This document shows positions 48,965 to 57,834 of a stretch of DNA of 64,000 nt, piece after piece. Position 1 is the first letter of the stretch. Every line of letters begins with the position of its first letter. The position numbers and the translations under genes were made by a program. The notes under the pieces are model-generated. The model was not told where the DNA came from. It searched no databases and worked only from the letters and a program-made list of their open reading frames with translations. The DNA comes from Metabacillus halosaccharovorans (GTDB lineage: Bacteria; Bacillota; Bacilli; Bacillales; Bacillaceae): positions 1,178,001 to 1,242,000 of the forward strand of contig NZ_KV917372.1 of assembly GCF_002019635.1 (NCBI RefSeq), read 5' to 3'.

Positions 48965-50077
48965 TTATTCCGGATACCCTTCTTGGTCCTGAATGATTCC
49001 AACATTTTTCATTTTCACTTGTGTATTCACCTTAATATCAGCTAATGGATAAATACGTTCCCATTCCTCTATCTTTGCAGATTCCTTTCCTGTATGTGAA
49101 GCGCGGTACCTCAATCCAAACCCGACTGGGTCAACTTTTTCCTTTTGAAATAAACGCAATATATCTTCCATTTGACTTGTCACTTCTTTTTCGATATTTT
49201 TTTCATATTCCGTTTTTTTCTGATCATCTAACACATCAAAAGATTCTTCTACGACTCCGCTTATTTCTATATTAAGATCGATGTTTGTTGTCTTATTTTC
49301 AGATTGTATTTCATATGTAGTTCGAACCTGATCAGTCGAGAAAACAAAGTATGGTGCTTGATTTTCTTTTTCTACTTTTATTTCTGTTTTTGATGTATTA
49401 TTGGTGATCATATTAAAGTACTTTGTTTGCTCCCCTTCTAATAGTAGAACTTGTTTTGAATCAGAAAAAACAGCTAACCGGTTTGTTGAAAAATTTTGGT
49501 CTTCCGCATCAATAATTGGTAATATCGGATCAATTCCCCGTTCATTACGAAGTCTTATTAATTTATATAAATAAACAGAACTAATATATGGTGTTTCTGT
49601 GCCTTCATTTCCAAATGTTAAAAACAAAGAATTTGAAGGAAGTCTCTCCCCCATAGGTTTTGCTTCAAGGATTTTTTTTGCACTGGGACTCCCGATAGCC
49701 GTCCATGCAATTTCTTGTATATCTCTTCTTCTGCTAAACCAATCTACAATATTTGATAAATCTTCTTTCACTAACGAACTACCGAATATAATCATCTTGG
49801 CATGACCAAAGTCAAGTTCCTTATCAACTTTGGATTTTATCATTCTAACAGCTTCAGATACCGTTTGTGCTGATTCAGTCAAAATCTCAGCTTCATCGCT
49901 TCCTGTTTTCACATCACTGCTTGGAACTGCTAGTTTTAAGGAAATTTCATACATATCGTTTTGACCTTTATCTACACCTATCGAAACGACAAAATATCTC
50001 TTGTCGATATCTTTGTAACCGCAACCCGATAAAAAGAAGATAGAACATGACACAAACAATACTAATACTTTATTCAT
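48965..50077 (-). CDS. GerC-type germinant receptor lipoprotein
   Basis: The 370-residue C subunit of a GerA-class receptor has a lipobox LSGC in FFLSGCGYKDID and the Ger(x)C features KELDFGHAKMI and GFGLRYR. It resides on the outer face of the spore inner membrane. The ATG at 50077 overlaps the gerB-type stop (ATGA). It is the last gene of the A-B-C operon. Confidence 0.92.
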   Translation of the reverse strand: MNKVLVLFVSCSIFFLSGCGYKDIDKRYFVVSIGVDKGQNDMYEISLKLAVPSSDVKTGSDEAEILTESAQTVSEAVRMIKSKVDKELDFGHAKMIIFGSSLVKEDLSNIVDWFSRRRDIQEIAWTAIGSPSAKKILEAKPMGERLPSNSLFLTFGNEGTETPYISSVYLYKLIRLRNERGIDPILPIIDAEDQNFSTNRLAVFSDSKQVLLLEGEQTKYFNMITNNTSKTEIKVEKENQAPYFVFSTDQVRTTYEIQSENKTTNIDLNIEISGVVEESFDVLDDQKKTEYEKNIEKEVTSQMEDILRLFQKEKVDPVGFGLRYRASHTGKESAKIEEWERIYPLADIKVNTQVKMKNVGIIQDQEGYPE

Positions 50078-51168
50078 TTTGCCGGCTTGTCCCTTCTTTT
50101 TAAAATGACTTTTAATAAAACGATGCCCATTATTTGTGCAGGTAATAAAACCATCATCCAAATCCTTGCTATCCTTCCAACCATCTCAACATCAAGAAAG
50201 TATTGGCTTATTAGTCCCAATAAAGAAAAAACAACCAATATGATCATTGGTGTATAATCCTTTTTCTTTATCTTAACGCTTGGAAAAATCGATTTTAACT
50301 GCTCCATCCCCACATGCCAATGCAATGTTACACTCGCAATTGAAATATTAATATACAAACCTAAGAATAAAAAACTTACCCGTTCAATAAAACCAAGTTC
50401 TATTCTTAAAGCTTCAGTTGTGGCAATCCAAGGAAAAGTGTATATTCCTATTCCGTCAAATCCATGCACACCGATAGGTATGAAAAAAGTAGTAACTAAT
50501 GTAATGAAACCAAGAAAACTTAAAATAAAAATTGAAAAACCAACTTTCACCTCTTTAAAGTATCGATTAAAAATAACAAGATTTGCATATCCAGTATAAA
50601 CAAACGATGCTGTTGAAATCGTTTCAAAATTCGGGATTTCCTGATAGTATGTCAGTGCAACACGGGCTGAATCCCAAATAATTTCATGGTTTGTATAAGT
50701 CTTAAATATGATAAACGCAATAAAAGGGAGGTTTAATAATAAAATGATTTCTATAGCATACAGAACGTGTTTGGAATTCATTAATGCTCCAAAGAAGATT
50801 ATAACCAAAAAGGAAATCATAATAACCAGTTCATCTAATTCCGGATTGATATATTGTTTTGAAATATGTGTAAATATGGTTAACGTTACAAAGCCGGCAA
50901 TAAACCATAAAAACCCCTGAAAAAATAAATAAAAAAAACGAAACCATTTTTTTGTATACTTTTCGAGAATTTCAGGTATACCCTGTTCCGGAAATTCACT
51001 GATATATTTCACAAAAAAGAATATCAGTAACATTCCAATCGGTAGACTGATAAACATGCCAAGTAAAGCACCATTACTTCTGTTTTCAATTAAAACAGTT
51101 GGAACATATGCGACAATATTTGTGAGCATATTTAAAATGAGCATAATATAAAAGTATCGTTTCGACAT
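50074..51168 (-). CDS. GerB-type germinant receptor permease
   Basis: The 364-residue B subunit has ten hydrophobic segments of the APC-type amino-acid permease fold and is the likely ligand-binding subunit; the germinant is unknown. AGGAAG precedes the double ATG at 51171/51168, and the second has better spacing. It follows the A-type gene after 40 bases. Confidence 0.92.
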   Translation of the reverse strand: MSKRYFYIMLILNMLTNIVAYVPTVLIENRSNGALLGMFISLPIGMLLIFFFVKYISEFPEQGIPEILEKYTKKWFRFFYLFFQGFLWFIAGFVTLTIFTHISKQYINPELDELVIMISFLVIIFFGALMNSKHVLYAIEIILLLNLPFIAFIIFKTYTNHEIIWDSARVALTYYQEIPNFETISTASFVYTGYANLVIFNRYFKEVKVGFSIFILSFLGFITLVTTFFIPIGVHGFDGIGIYTFPWIATTEALRIELGFIERVSFLFLGLYINISIASVTLHWHVGMEQLKSIFPSVKIKKKDYTPMIILVVFSLLGLISQYFLDVEMVGRIARIWMMVLLPAQIMGIVLLKVILKRRDKPAK

Positions 51169-51208
51169 CATCAACTTCCTAATCTATTTTTAAGCTTCAT
51201 ATGCATTT

Positions 51209-52540
51209 TTATTTTCTGAATTGTTCTCCATTAAAAAATGCCAAATAAGGCCTGCCAAAGCTATTTAAACTTACCAAATAATAAATGATCCCGATTAAAC
51301 CAACAATCACTCCAATTAAGCCAGTTAAAGTGGAGACTATTAACAGCAAATACTTTGTGACCCTCATTGCGAAGCCCATTTCATTAATCGGGATCACAAA
51401 ATTGGAAATGGCTACTGCTGAAACAATAATAATCATAATATTACTTACCAGACCTGCCTCTGTTGCAGCTTGTCCTAAAATAAGCCCACCAACAGTTGTA
51501 GCAGTCGGACCAATTGCTTTTGGTAATCTGATACTGGCTTCTGTTAACAATTCCATCATAATAAGCATAAAAAATACTTCGATATAGGCAGGATATGGTA
51601 CAGACATTCTGCTGCCAGCAATGGACAATGCCAATTGAACACGAAATAGCTCAGGATTATAAGCTGTTATACCAACATACATTGCCGGCAGTAAAAGGGC
51701 AGTTCCCAACCCCAGATATCGTAGTAAGACTAAAAATCTTGCAACCCATGAAGGTAAATAAAGATCATCCATGGAACTCATAAAATCATAGAAAACAGAA
51801 GGTAAAATTAACGCAAATCTTGTCCCTTCCATAATGACAATTACCTTACCTTTTGAAAGATTATAAGCGATTCGGTCGGGTCGTTCTGTTATAACTATTG
51901 TCGGAAACAGAAACGACTTATGCCTAGTAATCATCCTTGATAGCTGTGAAACGGATTGTACAACATCTTTATCGATTTCATTTAGTCTTTGATAAAGTTC
52001 TTGTAATACTTCTTCATCTACTTCTTTCGAATCATAGAGAATCTTTAACCCCATCTGTGATTTCTTTCCAACTCTATAATCATCAAATGCAAGTGAAGAT
52101 TGATGATACCTGTGGCGAATTATATTCATATTTGTTTCGAGGTCTTCACTTAATCCTGTTTGTGGACCTTGAATAGTCGTTTCAATTGTTGTATCAGGTA
52201 TCGCCTTATTAAGTATTTTTTTAACATCAAGAATGAGATGAAGATTATTTAAAAAAATAAGGACTGAACCTTTTAGCAATAGCTCAACGGGATTGTCACT
52301 ATCCTCAATCTTTCGAATTCCCGATAATGATAACAAATAGTCCGTATATCCCCCATTCTCTATTTCCTCATAAAAAGGTACATAAAGATCTTTGTGAATT
52401 TTCTCTACATCACAAATGCTACTTATATAACATAACTCACATATCTTCCCCCCAGCTTCTATTCTTTGGTTCACCAAATCAGGAGAGCCTGTTAATTCTT
52501 TTTTTATATCATTTATCATTTCTTGCTTAGATTTGAACAT
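51209..52540 (-). CDS. GerA-type germinant receptor subunit A
   Basis: The 443-residue protein has an N-terminal soluble domain (LLLKGSVLIFLNN; RPDRIAYNLSKGKVIVIMEGT) and a C-terminal part with about five membrane helices (SMDDLYLPSW, RLPKAIGPTATTVGGLILGQAA). In Bacillus, GerA-class A subunits form ion channels that open on germinant binding. It is somewhat shorter than many homologues (about 480-540), mainly at the ends. SD GGGGAG. It is the first gene of the operon, divergent from the acidic surface protein gene. Confidence 0.92.
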   Translation of the reverse strand: MFKSKQEMINDIKKELTGSPDLVNQRIEAGGKICELCYISSICDVEKIHKDLYVPFYEEIENGGYTDYLLSLSGIRKIEDSDNPVELLLKGSVLIFLNNLHLILDVKKILNKAIPDTTIETTIQGPQTGLSEDLETNMNIIRHRYHQSSLAFDDYRVGKKSQMGLKILYDSKEVDEEVLQELYQRLNEIDKDVVQSVSQLSRMITRHKSFLFPTIVITERPDRIAYNLSKGKVIVIMEGTRFALILPSVFYDFMSSMDDLYLPSWVARFLVLLRYLGLGTALLLPAMYVGITAYNPELFRVQLALSIAGSRMSVPYPAYIEVFFMLIMMELLTEASIRLPKAIGPTATTVGGLILGQAATEAGLVSNIMIIIVSAVAISNFVIPINEMGFAMRVTKYLLLIVSTLTGLIGVIVGLIGIIYYLVSLNSFGRPYLAFFNGEQFRK

Positions 52541-52702
52541 AGCTTAAACTCCCCACCTGGTCTTACTTTAGATTTATCGTTTGCTATAAATGGTAAATCA
52601 TACATTAAAATCAAATTATTCACATTCCTTCCTTTTAAATGAATAAATCAAAACATTAAAAACACATACTATCATCATCTATGTATGCCGGAGGGAAGAC
52701 TA

Positions 52703-53659
52703 ATGAAAAAGTTTTTTGTAGTGAATCTTTTTTTCCTATGTTTCTTATGTCAAACAACTCAAGCAGCACCACCGCAAGATGAAGTAAACAAAATCCTTTC
52801 AGAAATAAATTGGACACAGCAAGAATTAACTAATTATCTCGAGTATTATGAATTAACCCTGGATGATTTTGAAACTGGTGATGACCTGCGCATGATTTTA
52901 GGCACAGCAATTACTCCAGAAAACTTAGCGGAACTTTTACAACAATATGAAATGAACAGACAAGAATTGGATATTGTTCTAGCTGAATTCGGTGAAACAA
53001 TAGAGGATTATTATTTTATTGAGGATCTTGATGTTGCCTTGAATTTTTACTTAGATCATGATGGTGAAATGGCTGAAATTGAAGAATTTTTATCTTTAAT
53101 CGGGCTAACGGAGGAAGAAGTAGATGCCCTTTTTACCCACTTTATGGAGTTAGATGAAAAAAAACTCGAACAACAGATGGAAACTATTATATCCCGTTTA
53201 AATCCTTACTTAACGATGGGCGATATGACTGTATTATCAGAAGCACAGCAAGATGAAATGATTGGTCTCTTTCAAGAGATTATGAATGCATTAAATCTAA
53301 AAGCCCAGTTTACTTTGGTAGATAACAATGATGTTGAAACCGACGTCACATTCAAGCAATTAATGAATATGGAGGAATTATACAATAATGACCTACTTAT
53401 TGCTCTCTATAGTCTTCAAGGAGAACTTATTTTAGATATGCGGTTATCCGAAGATATGCTTAGCTCAGAATTTTTTATTGAATCAGGAATTGAATTTGCT
53501 AAGCTAGGAGATTTAGCAGGAGAATTAACGAATATACTGCATGATCGTCTACCTGATACAGCCTCTTCTATATGGATAAATTTGATAATCGGTTTCATAC
53601 TAGTAGGTATTGGTGTTACGGGTATCTTGTTTATAAGAAGGGGAAGACAGGTGGGGTAA
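52703..53659 (+). CDS. processed acidic surface protein with LPxTA anchor
   Basis: The 318-residue protein has a signal peptide ending TQAAP and a strongly acidic helical ectodomain with repeated units (QELTNYLEYYELTLDDFE; RQELDIVLAEFGETIEDY; EEEVDALFTHF). The tail is LPDTA at 53549-53563, then a membrane helix and RRGRQ. This is the layout of the 'processed acidic surface protein' family always found beside a class D sortase. The ATG at 52703 has GGAGGGA. Sortase follows after one base. Confidence 0.88.
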   Translation: MKKFFVVNLFFLCFLCQTTQAAPPQDEVNKILSEINWTQQELTNYLEYYELTLDDFETGDDLRMILGTAITPENLAELLQQYEMNRQELDIVLAEFGETIEDYYFIEDLDVALNFYLDHDGEMAEIEEFLSLIGLTEEEVDALFTHFMELDEKKLEQQMETIISRLNPYLTMGDMTVLSEAQQDEMIGLFQEIMNALNLKAQFTLVDNNDVETDVTFKQLMNMEELYNNDLLIALYSLQGELILDMRLSEDMLSSEFFIESGIEFAKLGDLAGELTNILHDRLPDTASSIWINLIIGFILVGIGVTGILFIRRGRQVG

Positions 53660-53660
53660 A

Positions 53661-54254
53661 ATGATCACTCGTTTTGTTTCATTTCTATCCTTTGGGTTCA
53701 TAATTGTTGGATGTAGCTTTATTATCTATCAATCCTATTGGCTATCAAATATGTTTCTATCTGTTGAACAGGATGTTCATGCCCCTTATTCAAAACCTGG
53801 TATAGGGAAAGCATTTCAGACAGTGACTTCTTTTCCTATTGAAGAAGGTGAAAAAATAGGTATCCTCTCCATTCCAAAACTTGAGAAAACTCTACCTATT
53901 TATGAAGGGGTAGGTGAAGACATACTAAAAAAAGGAATTGGTCACATTCCTTCTACACCCCTACCTGGTCAACAAAGTAATGCAGTATTATCCGGTCACC
54001 GAGATACATTTTTTCGAGGGCTTGATCGCTTAAAAATAGGTGATTCACTCATTGTAACAAGTAATAATAAAACATATATTTTTAAAATTAAGAAAATCCG
54101 AATTGTCGATAAGAATGATCAAACTGTTATCGTTCCAAAGCCAAGAAGTACATTAACACTTACAACTTGTTACCCTTTTACTTATATCGGCCCTGCACCT
54201 CAACGATATATTATTGAAGCACAACTACTGACTAAGCCAAAGATCGAACAATAA
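53661..54254 (+). CDS. class D sortase
   Basis: The 197-residue transpeptidase has an N-terminal membrane anchor, catalytic His in LSGHRDTFFRGLD, Cys in TLTLTTCYPF and Arg in PQRYIIEA. It attaches LPxTA proteins to peptidoglycan. Its start is one base after the stop of the acidic surface protein gene, so the two are one unit. The amylopullulanase at 29.6-35.8 kb is a second plausible substrate. Confidence 0.92.
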   Translation: MITRFVSFLSFGFIIVGCSFIIYQSYWLSNMFLSVEQDVHAPYSKPGIGKAFQTVTSFPIEEGEKIGILSIPKLEKTLPIYEGVGEDILKKGIGHIPSTPLPGQQSNAVLSGHRDTFFRGLDRLKIGDSLIVTSNNKTYIFKIKKIRIVDKNDQTVIVPKPRSTLTLTTCYPFTYIGPAPQRYIIEAQLLTKPKIEQ

Positions 54255-54319
54255 GTAATGTAGTGAGGAGAAAATAGATTTTCGATAACAATCAATACTA
54301 GTCTAGGAGGACACAAAGG

Positions 54320-55990
54320 ATGACACAAAAAGAACAACTATCTATTTTTGCATTAGGCGGTGTTAACGAAATTGGAAAAAACATGTATGTTGTTCAATAT
54401 TCGAACGAAATTTTCATCATTGATTGTGGAGGGAAATTTCCTGATGAAAGTTTATTAGGAATAGATTTAATTATTCCTGATCTCTCTTATTTAGAGGAAA
54501 ACCAAGATAAAATTAAAGCGCTTATTGTTACACATGGACATGAAGATCATATAGGAGGTATCCCCTATTTCCTTAAAAAATTGAATGTTCCTATATATGC
54601 AACACGTTTTACATTAGGCTTGATTGAATTAAAACTGATAGAGCATAACCTTTTAAGAGATACTGAACTGATACAAATTGATTCTACATCACAAATTCCA
54701 TTTGAGAATGTAAATGTGAGTTTTTTTAAAACAAATCACAGTATTCCAGATTGCTTAGGAATTGTGTTTCATACACCTGAAGGAAATGTTGTTCACACAG
54801 GTGATTTTAAATTCGATTTAACTCCAGTGAATAACCAACATTCAGATATTCACAAAATGGCTGAAATTGGGAGGCAAGGCGTTCTAGTACTCTTATCAGA
54901 GAGTACTAATGCAGAGCGTTCAGGCTTAACTCCTTCTGAAAAAATGGTTGGCGAGCACATGGATGAAGCGTTTATGAAGGCAAATCGAAAGGTAATCGTC
55001 TCTACATTTGCTTCCAATGTAAACAGAGTTCAGCAAGTTGTCGATGCTGCAAGGAAAACAAACCGAAAACTTGCTTTATTAGGTAGAAGTATGGTAAATG
55101 TCATTGACGTTGCTATGGAGCGCGGGTATGTAAATATCCCTGAAGGAATGTTGATACAACCACAGCAAATTCATGAACTTGAACCTGAAAATGTAGCCAT
55201 TCTTTGTACAGGAAGTCAGGGAGAGCCGATGGCAGCACTTGCCCGCCTTTCGACCGCAAATTACCGCGATGCAGAAATACTTGCTGGTGATACGGTTATT
55301 TTAGCAGCATCTCCTATTCCAGGTAACGAACGGAATGTATCACGGATTATTGACAACTTATTTTCATTGGGGGCAAAAGTTATCTATGGATCTGGTAGCT
55401 CAACAGGTATGCATGTGTCAGGTCATGGATATCAAGAGGACCTAAAGCTAATGCTTACGTTAATGATGCCAAAATACTTCATTCCAATTCACGGCGAGTA
55501 CAGAATGCTTCATCAACATCAACTGCTAGCTGAATCGGTGGGAGTAGAAAAAGGTCATACATTCATTGTCAACTTAGGTGATGTTGTTGACATTGCCGGT
55601 CAACAGGCTTATCAGACTCGGAAAGTTCCAGCTGGTAATACATATGTCGACGGTATAGGTGTTGGAGATGTAGGTGACATTATCTTACGGGATCGCAAAC
55701 AACTTTCAGAGGATGGAATGCTTGTCATCGTTGTTACACTAAGCAAAACAGATCGAAGTATCATCTCTGGTCCAGACACAATATCAAGAGGATTTGTATA
55801 CGCTAGAGATTCTGAAGCATTATTAAAGGATGTCAATCGTCAAGTTGAAAGAATTGTAAAAGATCTGCAAAAAGAACGAGTGCATCAGTGGAATATCATG
55901 AAACAAAGCATCAAGAAAACACTTGGACAATATCTTTATAAACATACGAAAAGAAAGCCAATGATTCTTCCAATTATTATTGAAGTATAA
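54320..55990 (+). CDS. ribonuclease J family protein (paralogue)
   Basis: The 556-residue metallo-beta-lactamase/beta-CASP nuclease has the zinc motif THGHEDHIGG (H72, H74, D76, H77), HTGDFKFD, CTGSQGEPMAALAR, IPIHGEYRM and the C-terminal RKPMILPIIIEV. RNases J degrade and mature RNA by 5'-to-3' exonuclease and endonuclease action. It is not flanked by the neighbours I recall for rnjA or rnjB of B. subtilis and diverges in many positions, so it may be a third copy. SD AGGAGG. Confidence 0.88.
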   Translation: MTQKEQLSIFALGGVNEIGKNMYVVQYSNEIFIIDCGGKFPDESLLGIDLIIPDLSYLEENQDKIKALIVTHGHEDHIGGIPYFLKKLNVPIYATRFTLGLIELKLIEHNLLRDTELIQIDSTSQIPFENVNVSFFKTNHSIPDCLGIVFHTPEGNVVHTGDFKFDLTPVNNQHSDIHKMAEIGRQGVLVLLSESTNAERSGLTPSEKMVGEHMDEAFMKANRKVIVSTFASNVNRVQQVVDAARKTNRKLALLGRSMVNVIDVAMERGYVNIPEGMLIQPQQIHELEPENVAILCTGSQGEPMAALARLSTANYRDAEILAGDTVILAASPIPGNERNVSRIIDNLFSLGAKVIYGSGSSTGMHVSGHGYQEDLKLMLTLMMPKYFIPIHGEYRMLHQHQLLAESVGVEKGHTFIVNLGDVVDIAGQQAYQTRKVPAGNTYVDGIGVGDVGDIILRDRKQLSEDGMLVIVVTLSKTDRSIISGPDTISRGFVYARDSEALLKDVNRQVERIVKDLQKERVHQWNIMKQSIKKTLGQYLYKHTKRKPMILPIIIEV

Positions 55991-55993
55991 AGA

Positions 55994-56013
55994 GGCGGTT
56001 ATATCGCCCTTTC
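55994..56013 (+). terminator. terminator of the RNase J gene
   Basis: A short GGCG/CGCC stem right after the stop is followed by a pyrimidine-rich run. Confidence 0.55.
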
Positions 56014-56135
56014 TCTTCGCTATACATCTTGACTTTTCCAGACTTTCACTTTATAATATTACACTGTTTGTTATTAGCACTTATTATCTAGTCTAATAAA
56101 ATCGTGAAATCAGATAAATGAGAGGAGTGGAGGAG

Positions 56136-56654
56136 ATGTATAAACTACTTGAAGCCGATCATCATTCTAAAAATCCTGACGTATTAAAGGAAGAATTAGA
56201 GGATCTGGAGTTTCAGGTATTTCGCATGCAAGATAATTTAAAAGAGATTGCGAAAAAAAGTAAAGTTTTAGGTGTTGACCAAGCAAATAATGAAAAGCTT
56301 GTGATTGTTTACACACCAGAAGACGATCAATCATGTAAAATTATGTTATGTGATTGTGAAACATCTTATAAAGGTAGTTGGGACTTTTCAATTCAGGCAA
56401 CATATGCTGATGAAAGTACAATTCATATCGGTGACATTAAAGGACCTGCAAATAAAGGCTACGGTACAATCTGTATGGATTATTTAAAAGAGCTGGCTAT
56501 TGAACAAAACATACCAAAGATTACCGGTGATATCGCTGAAAGAGACTGGGACCATGTTGATCGACTTGTTCATTTTTATGAAAAAAATGATTTTTACGTT
56601 AAAGTAAATGACAAAGACAAGTCAGGCGAAATCATATGGATATCAAATCTATAA
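56136..56654 (+). CDS. GNAT-fold hypothetical protein
   Basis: The 172-residue protein begins with a coiled-coil helix (EELEDLEFQVFRMQDNLKEI). It continues into a GNAT-like domain with IGDIKGPANKGYGTICMDYLKELA, resembling the acetyl-CoA loop, and VHFYEKNDFYV, typical of the C-terminal GNAT strand. Substrate unknown. The ATG at 56136 has GAGGAG 8 bases upstream; an in-frame ATG at 56118 has none. Confidence 0.65.
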   Translation: MYKLLEADHHSKNPDVLKEELEDLEFQVFRMQDNLKEIAKKSKVLGVDQANNEKLVIVYTPEDDQSCKIMLCDCETSYKGSWDFSIQATYADESTIHIGDIKGPANKGYGTICMDYLKELAIEQNIPKITGDIAERDWDHVDRLVHFYEKNDFYVKVNDKDKSGEIIWISNL

Positions 56655-56665
56655 TAATAGGAATG

Positions 56666-56717
56666 GATCATTTTGAATCAGTTTACGTCTGCACCTGAAT
56701 TAAAATGATCTATTTTT
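56666..56717 (+). terminator. terminator of the GNAT-like gene
   Basis: GATCATTTT pairs with AAAATGATC, followed by TATTTTTG. Confidence 0.65.
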
Positions 56718-56861
56718 GTATAAATTAAACTAAATTCAATGAATCTTTATGTTAATTCTTATAAAAACATTTTCAATAATGAAACCTTCTTATATTATAA
56801 TCGTATTACATGTATCACATTAAATAGTGATGCTATAACCTACTAGGAGGAAATCAACAAC

Positions 56862-57296
56862 ATGTTTAAAAAATTATTTTCGGCAATGTTAGCACTCACT
56901 TTACTTCTTACCCCTGTTGGCGGATTTATGTTAGGAGACCAAGTTTCAACAGTCCAAGCAAAAGGCTACAAATCAGGAAAAAAGTCGTTTAATTCAAACA
57001 CAAATTCTAACAGTCCTTCCTTATTTAAAAAGGAAGATTCTCAACAAAAATCTTCAACAACAAAAAGCACAACAACAAAACCTAAAACTGGTGGAATCAT
57101 GAAAGGCTTATTTTTAGGTGGACTAGCAGGTCTATTACTTGGCGGATTATTATCGAATCTTGGAGTATTAGGTTCTATTATCGGCTTATTAATTAATGTG
57201 TTCGCAATTATGGCGGTTATCATGATTATTCGTAAGATTTTCACTTATTTTATGAAGAAACGTAAAGATAAGGAAGAAACTGCATGGGGCAAATAA
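56862..57296 (+). CDS. secreted/membrane hypothetical protein with Gly-rich segment (Tim44-like N-terminus)
   Basis: The 144-residue protein has a signal peptide ending VQAKG, a Ser/Thr/Lys/Asn-rich linker and a Gly/Leu-rich segment GGLAGLLLGGLLSNLG. A second membrane helix and a basic C-terminus follow. The layout resembles the N-terminal part of bacterial Tim44-like proteins, without the Tim44 domain. SD AGGAGG. It overlaps the YxcD-type gene by 13 bases. Confidence 0.7.
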   Translation: MFKKLFSAMLALTLLLTPVGGFMLGDQVSTVQAKGYKSGKKSFNSNTNSNSPSLFKKEDSQQKSSTTKSTTTKPKTGGIMKGLFLGGLAGLLLGGLLSNLGVLGSIIGLLINVFAIMAVIMIIRKIFTYFMKKRKDKEETAWGK

Positions 57297-57574
57297 AGAT
57301 TTCCGAGCAAGATATTGTAAATGCGTTATGTTTACACATTGCCCATAAAAGACAAATTAGCCCTCAAGAGGTTGAAATCGAATTAATGTTTGATGATGAT
57401 TATGGTTTTTCTGCTGAAGCTTATGTGAACGACCGCAAGCAGGTATTAATTACAGCAAATATCATTGAAGCTTTAAGATTCTGGCTCGAAAATGAAATGA
57501 ATATTGATCCATTCTCTGCTGCAATTGAACTGCTTTTAGATGATAATGAAGGAATTATAGCCTATATAAAATAA
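57284..57574 (+). CDS. yxcD: YxcD-family (DUF2653) protein
   Basis: The 96-residue soluble acidic protein resembles YxcD/DUF2653 (HIAHKRQISPQEVEIEL, DDDYGFSAEAYV). Function unknown. The ATG lies inside the end of the preceding gene with AAGGAAG upstream, so the two are cotranslated. A strong terminator follows. Confidence 0.75.
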   Translation: MGQIKISEQDIVNALCLHIAHKRQISPQEVEIELMFDDDYGFSAEAYVNDRKQVLITANIIEALRFWLENEMNIDPFSAAIELLLDDNEGIIAYIK

Positions 57575-57603
57575 AAACAGAGTCTGACTCTGTTTTTATT
57601 TTT
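57573..57603 (+). terminator. terminator of the yxcD unit
   Basis: AAAAACAGAGT pairs with ACTCTGTTTTT, followed by ATTTTTT. Confidence 0.9.
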
Positions 57604-57661
57604 TCCTGTTAAATCTGCTATATTGTAATAGTCTAACTTTTTTCAAAGGAGCTAATGATGT

Positions 57662-57829
57662 ATGAGATCCCCAAAAGGACTTCTTATCGGTTCAGTAATC
57701 ACAGATATTGTTTTAATAATCTATCTTTTTACTTTAATAGAAGAAATCGGATTAGGCTTTGTTATCTTACTATCAGCTTTACTTTTAGGAGCCACATTTC
57801 TTACCTATAAATTAACCTCAAAGATATAA
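57662..57829 (+). CDS. small two-helix membrane protein (55 aa)
   Basis: The frame encodes 55 residues starting MRSPKGLLIG, with two hydrophobic helices (about 8-26 and 31-48) and a lysine end. AAAGGAG lies upstream at a slightly long spacing (about 12 bases). It has no recognised family and ends 6 bases before the convergent M42 gene. Confidence 0.55.
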   Translation: MRSPKGLLIGSVITDIVLIIYLFTLIEEIGLGFVILLSALLLGATFLTYKLTSKI

Positions 57830-57834
57830 ATGTG

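Noticed and set aside
51209-52540. Possible truncation of the GerA-type subunit
   Set aside because: It is shorter than many homologues, but a good SD, intact membrane part and continuous operon argue for a functional short form.
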